Shown: piece by piece, positions 55,891-64,000 of the stretch
Layout of the letters: each line of letters begins with the position of its first letter
Position numbering within the stretch: the first letter of the stretch is position 1
From: Acanthosepion esculentum
Lineage: Eukaryota; Mollusca; Cephalopoda; Sepiida; Sepiidae
Assembly (NCBI GenBank): GCA_964036315.1
Contig: OZ038480.1
Location: 9,352,703 to 9,416,702 of the forward strand
DNA length: 64,000 nt
Direction of reading: 5' to 3'
The notes under the pieces: generated by a model
Databases searched by the model: none
What the model was told of the DNA's origin: nothing
What the model saw: the letters and a program-made list of their open reading frames with translations, nothing else
Made by a program: the position numbers and the translations under genes

Positions 55891-56486
55891 TTTGGTTTGG
55901 TTTGTTTTGTTTTACGGTATATCAACCTCAATGGGTCATTTAATGCCGACAACTTTTTTTTCCTGGTAATATTTTTGTTTTGTCAAAAATCAATTTCTGT
56001 TAATATTTTTTTTTTCAAAAATGTATAGCTAGTAATATTATTTTTTCAAAAATCTATAGCTGGTAATAACTTTTTTTCAAAAATGTATAGCTGGTAATAT
56101 TTTTTTCAAAAACGTATAGCTGGTAATATTTTTTTCAAAAACGTACAGCTGGCAACATTATTTTTTGAGAGGCCTTGCTGTTGGACGTAGTTTATCGTCA
56201 TACCCAGGACGCGGATGTAGTTTATAATCTTACCCAGGACGCGGATGTAGTTTATCGTCATACTATGGACGCAGATGTAGTTTATCGTCACACCCAGGAC
56301 GCAGATGTAGTTTATCGTGACACCCAGGACGCAGATGTAGTTTATCGTGACACCCAGGACGCGGATGTAGTTTATCATCATACCCAGGATGCAGATGTAT
56401 TTTATCGTCATACCCAGGACGCGGATGTAGTTTATCGTCATACCCAGGACGCGGATGTAGTTTATCGTCACACCCAGGACGCTCAA
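55891..56486. mobile_element. Element related to 37098-38297 (copy B, truncated)
   Basis: Same left end ('tttggtttggttt', 'tatatcaacctcaa', 'catttaatgccgacaac'), the same internal 'tatagctggtaatatt' array (56020-56160) and 'gaggccttgct'. It then expands into a 30-bp minisatellite and stops; the right inverted end seen in copy A is missing. Confidence 0.75.
56186..56486 (+). repeat. 30-bp minisatellite, about ten copies
   Basis: Unit 'gcggatgtagtttatcgtca' followed by 'tacccaggac'. Since 30 is a multiple of three, both strands are open over more than 120 codons (a 10-residue repeat on plus). In copy A of the host element the same unit occurs only two to three times. Not a gene. Confidence 0.95.
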
Positions 56487-56856
56487 ATATTGTTGATACG
56501 AATTTTGGGTTTTACTGAAAATGGGTCGTTTTACAATAGGTCACTGTCACCTGACTCCAACATATGCTTGATTCGAATCAAGATCAACAAAGCATTATTC
56601 AGAGTAGAATTTCTTACGGAATAATGAAAAAATACGATATCACGTTGTAAACGACTTTATATTTTTCCCTATAGTGACAACAAAATTTATAAACGCAAAA
56701 TTAACGTGAAATATATGTTCTGAAAGTCGCTACTTAACTGATGTTTGTGTCTGCAACTTTGGTCTCAGTATATAACTGAATACAACATCTCGCTAGCTTC
56801 AGTCGTGACGTCCCAGGAAGGAGTCTATAAGGAACACATCGACAATGTTGCACAAC

Positions 56857-57148
56857 TGTTATGGGATCTTACCTGTAACGACATAATGAACTCTTCCTGA
56901 TACTATAAAGACTGCGCCTCTCAAGAGAGACGGATAGAACGGAAGTTGAATGAGTCGAGACGGAACGAGTCGAGACAATAGTAGTTCACTCTAAACCAGA
57001 CTGACAGTCATACTAACACCTTCAACATCTTGTATTATTATTATTCTGTTTAATATATCTTTGTTATTCCTACTTTTGTGTTCGTGTTGTTCTTCTTTGG
57101 TCCTAACCTTGGACCATAACAGTGGTACGAGGATATTGGACCATAACA
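56857..57148 (+). repeat. Solo LTR of the Ty3 family (292 bp, TSD ACAAC)
   Basis: Begins TGTTATGG, ends CCATAACA (57141-57148), and is flanked by identical ACAAC on both sides (56852-56856 and 57149-57153), a perfect 5-bp target duplication. It aligns with the 3' LTR at 944-1263, including 'agttcactcta', 'tttaatatatctttgttatt' and 'gtggtacgagg'. A second internal CCATAACA at 57114-57121 marks a small internal repeat. No internal sequence remains. Confidence 0.92.
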
Positions 57149-57153
57149 ACAAC

Positions 57154-58500
57154 ATATATTGATTCTTTATCTCTTGTTATTTTAAAAGATTTATCTCTTG
57201 TTATTTTAAAAGATATTTTCGTCTTCCTTGCCACATGATATTTAGTTCGTAGTTCTTTTTCATGAAGGACATACTTTAAAATTCTCATAGATTTTATCTT
57301 CGTTTATTAATCGTATCTGTTCATCCAACCGTCAACGTCTTGTATGCGAGTGAAGAAAGTATTATTCCTGAAAATTCAGTGTCTTCCATCATTTGCCTTT
57401 TAATATCTGCGTACATTTATTGACGAAATCAATAATTTATTTCATTATAACGAGATACTAATTAAATGAAAATGATAGAAAAGGTGAACTGTTTTTTCTT
57501 TTAATTGATTAATACGGTGATTATAGAAATTTCCCATTGAACTAATATTAACACGAAAATAATTATGGGTTTTGCACTTTTAATTACAAATCCTACTTAA
57601 AAAAAAAAAAGAAAAAAAAACTTTATTAACGCGATAATTACATAGCGACAAGAAAACCTGTGATTCTAAATTGGAATAAAAGTTTTTTATTACATTGGTA
57701 TCGACACATTTTCGCTCTGTACTTGGAAATATCGATTTCTTCCGAATTGGAAGTAGTTATATGATACAGTGTTGATGACAGACGTAGAATGAAAACTGCA
57801 GGAGACATTTTAGTAAAGAAAGCGAGAGGAAAGGACGAACCATCATATGTGAAAAATCACAATTGATAGTCGTTAACAAAAGGAAGAGCTCAAGATGCGA
57901 GCTTCGAATTTCGAGTAAAATATAATCTAGCGAAGTGTATTGAATACTCTGATGTAATATCAATTCTTTTCAGTGGCAGTGGATGCGAGATAATTTCTTC
58001 ACAGATGAAGAACAGACCTGAGGAAACAGAGATGTCTTTCGATAAAAAAAATACCGAGAATAGCATGGACGCCCCATATAAAGAAAGAGGAAGTGTTAAG
58101 GATTGTTTTTGTGAATTGAAAGCAGAACAGGGATTGGGAATGAAAGTGATCGTACGGAAACAAATACTGTTAAGAGATTGAAAGGACTGAAAGTTTCGGA
58201 GAGTCATTGTATCAAATGTGCTGAATGGACACAACATATACAAGAAGATCAGTTAAAACTGTTACAATTGGTATCGCTACTTATGTTGAAGGTACTATAG
58301 GAACGACTAAATATGGTCAACATGAAAGAGTATTGCAGGGGTTGGAAAACTACATCCAACATGCAGATTTCCTGATCATTTTATGCGGTCCGCAAGAGCA
58401 TATAAATTTTGTTTAAATGTCCCTTAAAAACAAAAATTGTCTCCTTTTATGCTTCCATATTACACAAATTTATTAATCAACTCAAAACTGGAAAAAAGAT
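57154..58500. other. No gene recognised
   Basis: AT-rich. Open frames of 117 codons (57890-58243, minus) and 63 codons (58225-58416, plus) overlap by a few bases only and show no domain that I recognise. A poly(A)-like tract at 57600-57625. Confidence 0.4.
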
Positions 58501-58512
58501 CAAAGACGTAAA

Positions 58513-58515
<3 letters not shown>

Positions 58516-58571
<56 letters not shown>
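58516..58571. repeat. (TA)n microsatellite
   Basis: About 54 bp of TA repeats with one C. Confidence 0.96.
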
Positions 58572-58575
<4 letters not shown>

Positions 58576-59044
58576 GCAAACCCCGATTATCAAGGAACTC
58601 ACTTCCTGCAAAATCGATATGTCGCGTTATGTAGGGTCACGGGAACCTGAATCACTACGTCTCGATGTCAACGCCCTGACACCGGCACAGTGTAAACTGG
58701 TGTTGCGATTTATGGATCTATGTCTACTCTAAGTGAAAACAAACATATGGCGTCAATTCTGTGATTCGCTATAAATATCTTACGTGTTTCATTATGTTAT
58801 TATTATCAAAGATCTTTCTCAGCTGTACAATCTCATAAGTAAAGGAATGTCTTAAATGTTTCAGAGGTATTTATGTCTCCTTAATAAACCTTTCATTCCC
58901 CAACTCCTTAAGACTTTCTCTTTTCTCATATAGCCTGTCAATGTTATTCTCGACATTTTTCTATCGAAACGCATCTCTGTTGCCTCAAGTATGCACTTAT
59001 TTATGCAATCTGTGCGCAGAATGTTTCGTAAGTAAATAAATATA

Positions 59045-59219
59045 CAAATTATATTATGTAAGAAAATATGTGGATGTAGATCCGACGGTATGATGAAAAT
59101 GTGGAAAAGACAAAGCAAAATCCGAATATGTGAGTTTACTGTTTTCAAAATAAAAAACAGTAAACTCACATATTCGGATTTTGCTTTGTCTTTTCCACAT
59201 TTTCAAATTATATTATGTA
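59045..59219. repeat. Perfect 52-bp inverted repeat flanked by 16-bp direct repeats
   Basis: Arms 59094-59145 and 59154-59205 are exact reverse complements with an 8-nt loop. The segment is bracketed by direct repeats 'caaattatattatgta' at 59045-59060 and 59204-59219. This arrangement fits a templated fold-back insertion or a small foldback element. Confidence 0.92.
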
Positions 59220-60585
59220 TGATTGCTATTCATCTTGTACTTTGCACGCGATCCTCCACGAAAAATATTTTCCTATCCCTGGCGTATCTACTATGACAAA
59301 TGGAAATAGACCTGTCCTACCAGGAACAAAGGAACAGGCCTTTCAATTCTATTATGTCCGCTTGATTCTGATTGTTATGATAATGAGATAACTTATACAG
59401 ATTTTTGAAAGCAGACATTTTAGACGAGAGAAACCCACTTTGTTTGATCTCACTTTCCTAGATTAATCGAAATTCCAACTACCTTCATCAACAAAAAAAA
59501 GTAACTTGCGTCCGAACGAAGAAATTCACAGTTGACAAAACAACATCTACCAGACAGCACCAGTTCTGAGGCATTTTCGTTTTATGAATTATTGCCTTAT
59601 TTTCAAATAACTAAGAATTTAATTAAAAACGTTTTGTACCCTGCCCTTGTGATATAACGATGAGCTATAAGTTCAGTAAATGTTCTTAAATGTGCTTAAA
59701 AATTGTAAAACATTATTGGGAAAGGAAGTTATTTAATTGTTTTTTTTTTTTTAAATAACTTACTTAAATAGAACTCTCTAGAAATAAAACAATGAAATGA
59801 TTTAATCAAAATGTAAAATATATAAAAGAAACGCATTACTTAGTCGGTGATTTCTCGAATTCAATACTTGATAAAAATAAATAATAAAAACCATTTCGCC
59901 TTTTAAGAGGTGATGATGGATTTTTAGTTGCATGGCATTTAGCAAATTTCAATAAATAAAAGATGATTTGAGTAACGAATAGAAATTAGGTTGTTGCCTA
60001 TATTTTCTTTTCTTTTATTTAAAATCAATCTATCTTATCAATCTTACACCTTTCTTTATTTAGCCAGATTGAAGCATTTTAGTAGAATTTAACACAATTT
60101 ACTAACGCACAAGGAACATGTGAATCTTGTGAAATGATCAGTATTGCCTCAGACATGCACATGAGTGCAGTCCAAAATGAACATGTAAAAACGACAATGG
60201 CGCATAACTGCGTCGATTGGCAACATTTCGGGAAGGCAAATTAATTTTATTCTTTATATTTTAGCGAACATAATTTTACTTACTGGAAAAAATATTAAGT
60301 TCTCTTATATGGCATTTTCTGATGGTGACTGGACCAGAAACATTGATGGCATTATAAAGGGCTCAAAATATCAGTGAATGTCTTTATAAAGTTAAGCTTA
60401 TTTAAAGAAATAAAGCAGAAGTAGTTTGAAAAGAATAAATAAGACAAAATGAAAATGAAAAACAATTAAATTAACCAAACAAATAAGTAAAAAAACAAGC
60501 CACTCGAGCAAAAAATAACCGCCAGAATAGATTACCCGCAATGCACCACTGACCGATATATATAAATAGTTGAGAAAAATCCAAC
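59220..60585. other. No gene recognised
   Basis: AT-rich DNA with poly(A)/poly(T) runs and short frames. No repeat shared with the rest of the window was noticed. Confidence 0.45.
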
Positions 60586-60589
60586 ATTT

Positions 60590-60632
60590 GCGGCCTGACG
60601 ATTGCGCCAAGCATGAAACTGCCTGTCGCCTC
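60590..60632 (+). ncRNA. Hammerhead-ribozyme-like motif
   Basis: Conserved parts in order: stem I 5' strand GCGGC (60590-60594), CTGACGA (60595-60601), a hairpin TGC-gccaa-GCA bounded by T bases, GAAAC (60615-60619), TGCCT loop, GT, C (60627), then GCCTC (60628-60632). GCGGC and GCCTC pair at four of five positions. Helix III is only A-U and C-G pairs, as in the minimal hammerheads reported in Penelope-like elements. The first pair of helix II is U/U rather than G-C, so activity is uncertain. Confidence 0.55.
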
Positions 60633-60732
60633 TGATTTTCTACTTCAATGTTCACTTTTATATTTATATTTACATAAGCTCTATCACTGATATTGAGCAC
60701 TTTATCCCATAAATATAGCACACCTTAAAACT

Positions 60733-60733
<1 letters not shown>
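60600..60733 (+). mobile_element. Penelope-type terminal repeat, left copy of an inverted pair
   Basis: Continues from the hammerhead-like motif: 'aatgttcacttttatattta', 'gctctatcactgatattgag' and 'cactttatcccataaatata'. The last 85 bp recur almost identically, inverted, at 61977-62063, and more loosely at 48120-48215. Confidence 0.75.
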
Positions 60734-60734
<1 letters not shown>

Positions 60735-60830
<96 letters not shown>

Positions 60831-60915
60831 TCACCCTTGGAAGTGTGGTCTGATGAACCAGGTAAAAACCACATATCTGGGTAAATAAATTATAACTAGT
60901 GAACCCTTAAGGTTC

Positions 60916-60963
<48 letters not shown>

Positions 60964-60965
60964 CA
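60735..60965. repeat. (CA)n-(TA)n and (TA)n-(GA)n microsatellites
   Basis: CA/TA tract 60735-60824, unique spacer 60825-60916, then TA/GA tract 60917-60963. Confidence 0.95.
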
Positions 60966-61553
60966 GAATATAATTGAAATTGAACTTCAAATGATTTGCG
61001 TTTCCTGTTAAGTTTTGTGCCCGTTATTTGTTGATATTATTAGTGCAAAATACTAGTAAGGGGTAGTCAGAACGTTTCCACTAAGCCGTCACATCATGTT
61101 CCACGAAGCATTATTATTTACTACGTGTACAGCAAACATGTTGCGTCGAAAGACTACCGACCTTCGCTACCCTAATTGTTGAACATAGACTCATTCTACT
61201 CCTACTATGAGTAGGGCGTCTGCTCGTTGCAATGGGTTCGCGCTACGTAACGTCATGTCGTAAGCATTGCTGCACTCTACTTACGCTAGTTCCTACTATT
61301 GTATTATTAATCCTTGTCCCTCATATGATTAAACATATTCTTAACTAACTCTTTGTTTCAGCGTTTTCCTTACAATATTATTAACCAGAAACTACCTGCT
61401 TATACGAGATTCATAATAAAAAAAAGTTTAGTACCAAATAGACTCTAAACTGTTTCAAGTTTATGGCACATGTTAAATGCACTTTGAAAAGGAAAAGCGT
61501 TATTACGTTTTGACAGTCATGAGAGTCACATACTCTAAGCTGTTATTTTTTTT

Positions 61554-61818
61554 CGACGTAGTGTAATTGTTAGCAAGCTTGTCTCGCTAGGTTAGTTATG
61601 ACAGAATAGTGAGTTCGATTCTCACCGGATGCCCCATACTTTCGGCCTTGTGCCACATCTAAGCTTCGCTTAGAAAATCATATGGGCACTTCGGCGTGGT
61701 GTAATGGTTAGCAAGCTTGTCTCGCTAGATCAATTACGACTGATTAGGGAGTTCGATCCTCACTGGGTGGTCCCAATTTTCGGTTTTGTGCCACATCTAA
61801 TCTACGCTTGGAAAATCG
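61554..61818 (+). mobile_element. SINE-2 tandem dimer
   Basis: Two adjacent plus copies (61554-61680 and 61685-61818). Each has an A box ('gtgtaatggttagcaagctt' in the second), 'gtctcgctag', a B box ('gagttcgatcctcac'), and the tail 'ttcgg.cttgtgccacatcta' plus 'cgctt..aaaatc'. The join is 'gggcacttcggcgtgg', like the linker at 31108-31120. Confidence 0.88.
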
Positions 61819-61976
61819 CTACTCTCAGCTGTTTTTATGAATAAATATATTTCAACACACCGTGGTTTATTAAGTTTATAAACAATAGGGTGTGTATTTT
61901 CTTTTCCATTCCTTAAGTGACAGGAGGAATTTGTTGTAGGGAAACATTCATTATATTACATGGGGAGGGCACTTTT

Positions 61977-62063
61977 AAGGTGTGCTATATTTATGGGATA
62001 AAGTGCTCAATATCAGTGATAGAGCGTATGTAAATATAAATATAAAAGTGAACATTGAACATA
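61977..62063 (-). repeat. Penelope-type terminal repeat, right (inverted) copy
   Basis: Reverse complement of 60648-60733 with one or two mismatches over about 85 bp. With the left copy it encloses 1.24 kb holding microsatellites and the SINE-2 dimer. Confidence 0.88.
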
Positions 62064-62064
62064 A

Positions 62065-62680
62065 GAAGACACATTTTTTGAGATTGTCTATTTATCACAG
62101 GAAATATAGGAGGTCAGATTTGTTTCTAACCCGAGACAGATGCATATATACAAAACAAAACTTATTGGGGGGATGACACCTAAAGATTTCATGGAAAGAC
62201 GATGGAGGCGGTATAAAATAAAAATGTGCATCCAGGACAACAGAATAGATTAAAATATTTCATGCTACCCTTCGAGGATACTGTTAGAATTAAGAGTCTC
62301 GTCATCGACCAGATGCTGTGAAAGGGAAAATAAAGCAATAGGCATATTGTAATAATCGGTGAGGTTTTCATCCAGATGAAGAGGAACTTTTCGTAAAATA
62401 CATTCTTAAAGTATCAAACATCTATTTTTAACGATGACCAAATGTAATTACGAGATTGGCATTTCAATATCAGAGTAAACTTATTAAAAATGAATTAAAA
62501 TTATGCTCCCTAATTCTTGGATAGAGAATAGAATTTCCGGCAAAGATTAATTGCATCATTCTCTTAAGAGAAATGGAATCCATTCAATGTACATCAACAA
62601 GTTCCATTGACGCAGCACAAGCCTCATAACTGCAATTATTTTCAATACTTTTCTGAAGCCTTTTCCGATGAATATAAATT
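62065..62680. other. No gene recognised
   Basis: AT-rich DNA; short frames only. Confidence 0.45.
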
Positions 62681-62684
62681 GCAC

Positions 62685-63285
62685 ATTATTTACATTATTC
62701 GGACTATTATCCGCATCACTGGATCCTAACTAACGCCTTTATCCACTGTGTACTTGTTGTTAGTTAGATCCAGTGACAGAATCCAAAGAGTGTGAGTTCA
62801 ATCCCCGGTTAAGGCAGTGGACAAGTTTCAGAGGGAAATTAATAGGAGATAACTGATAACTGACATCCATTAAAACATGGCACGTGGAAGTAGAACAGTC
62901 TACCCCAGTGAGCGAAATAAAGGGTTCAGTTCGACATTCCAACCACCTGAAGAAAGCCGGAGCGTACAACGGCCGAAACGTTGTAATAAATATGGCGACA
63001 AAGATGAGGACAATAGTCCGAATAATGTAAATAGTGTACATAATACCTCATCTCAGATATATAGACAGATACTGAAAGGCCGAAACGTTGTAATAAATAT
63101 GGCGACAAAGATGAGGACAATAGTCCGAATAATGTAACTAGTGTACATAATACCTCATTTCAGAAATATAGGCAGATACTGAAAGGCCGAAACTTTGTAA
63201 TAAATATGGCGACAAAGATGAGTCCAATAGTCCGAATAATGTAAATAGTGTGCATAATACCTCATCTCAGAAATATAGACAGATT
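62685..63285 (+). mobile_element. SINE-1 copy with three tail units and an inverted head
   Basis: 62685-62750 holds a minus-strand tail stub and head ('ctaactaacgcctttatcca'). From 62757 a plus copy runs through the B box ('gagttcaatccccgg'), body and three tail units, with 'ccgaaacgttgtaata' or variants at about 62972, 63079 and 63186 (period 107). This is the mirror image of the array at 34027-34605. Confidence 0.9.
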
Positions 63286-63289
63286 TAAA

Positions 63290-64000
63290 TTGCACTCCTG
63301 AAAAAAATATGATCTAAATTCTTGAGAATCATAAGAGTCACACGAGTGTAGAAATCATTGACTATAACGTGCATAATTGTCTGATATTGTTGTCATTTCC
63401 CTCTAACTCCTTACACAAGATACGTCTCTTTGGTAATTCTGTTTTGAGGTCTTTCAAGAGATACTATAACTCTTAATATCTTGCAAATTTATAAGCCGTT
63501 CTTTCGTCTGTGTATTGAATGTTGCGGTTATATTGCAGTGTAAGCACCAAAATCCCCCGGTATTGAGGATGTACCATTATGGTATGAAATTGCCTGGTTA
63601 TTTCGAAAATGACATTAAAACATTACGCTCAATTACCGTTTAGAAGTTATGGACAATATAAGTTCGACTTCTTTCTCGTCGCGTACACAGAACGTCCGCC
63701 ATTACTGGTGTTGTTTACATACGTTTCTCTCGAGTAATCATGCGGCGCAATGCGCGAAGTTTGAAATGAATGCACGACATAATGCACCAAAAAACGTAAA
63801 ATCCGACATTTAAAAATAAAATAAAATAAAAATTACGTGCCTGAAAATTAAAAAATGAATTGTTCCCTTCTTTTCAACGATGTTTTTTTTGTTTTTATGT
63901 GTTATGAAAGTTTCTTGGTGAAGCTTCATAAATTACATTTTAGAGCGAGATTCTGTTTCATTAGCGATTAGAAGATTTATTAAGGACAATAAAGAGAAAA
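63290..64000. other. No gene recognised
   Basis: AT-rich; a slightly CpG-containing stretch lies at 63675-63760. No open frame or repeat that I can name. Confidence 0.45.

Noticed and set aside
56106..56624. Open frames of 126 and 149 codons on opposite strands
   Set aside because: Both are produced by a 30-bp minisatellite, again a multiple of three.
60840..60900. Additional hammerhead-like 'ctgatgaaccagg' segment
   Set aside because: It has CTGATGA and a possible helix II, but no GAAA follows in the right place.
62877..63137. Open frame of 86 codons, similar to ones at 31454 and 34776
   Set aside because: These frames recur because they are SINE-1 copies; the shared amino-acid string reflects non-coding SINE body sequence.

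Overview
The window looks like gene-poor, repeat-saturated nuclear DNA from an animal, most likely a coleoid cephalopod (octopus-like). That assignment is inference. It rests on the mix of elements: Penelope-like, Ty3/gypsy, LINE, Tc1/mariner and Helitron relics, abundant tRNA-derived SINEs, and long (TA)n, (GATA)n, (GT)n and minisatellite arrays. I see no intact host protein gene, rRNA gene or functional tRNA gene. Nearly every long reading frame is a decayed transposon gene or an accident of a tandem repeat.

Layout. 1-943: AT-rich DNA ending in (TA)n. 944-12430: a minus-strand Ty3/gypsy retrotransposon (3' LTR, integrase, RNase H, RT, protease remnant, gag) split in its protease region by a plus-strand Helitron of about 7 kb (about 4250-11236). 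The Helitron has a recognisable Rep-helicase pseudogene and a canonical 3' hairpin plus CTAG end. 12427-13165: a minisatellite where the retroelement's 5' LTR should be. 13400-15990: short tandem repeats, LINE 3' ends, a Tc1 fossil with inverted ends, and a solo LTR inside a GATA array. 16000-21170: sparse DNA with a Tc1 end, a SINE and a 933-bp Tc1-type element. 21290-24382: a dispersed repeat, an 18-bp array and a minisatellite of about 2.2 kb. 24467-25265: C-terminal part of a Penelope-like element with a GIY-YIG domain. 25700-29100: microsatellites and SINE pieces. 29481-29846: a long palindrome carrying two tRNA-like heads. 30960-35050: two SINE families, an 85-bp satellite with higher-order structure, and a SINE-tail array. 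35225-38300: a mariner fragment, a 106-bp satellite and an inverted-repeat element. 38695-39327: the only long open frame not explained by a repeat. 41650-43930: a LINE relic interrupted by a piece of a second LINE. 45831-46755: the second Tc1-type copy. 47450-49170: repeats and a perfect 145-bp palindrome with hammerhead-like cores. 49638-54770: a mariner-derived MITE, three LINE fragments and a second solo LTR. 55890-57148: a truncated minisatellite-bearing element and a solo LTR with a perfect 5-bp target duplication. 58500-64000: a fold-back, a hammerhead-like motif, inverted repeats, SINE dimers and a final SINE with a tandem tail.

How the parts relate. No pathway is encoded. The content is a record of nested mobile-element insertion. 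The most useful signals are structural: a Helitron inside a Ty3 element, two Tc1 copies sharing the same N-terminal deletion, hammerhead-like cores in palindromic repeats, solo LTRs with paired-sequence hairpins, and SINE tails that became tandem arrays.
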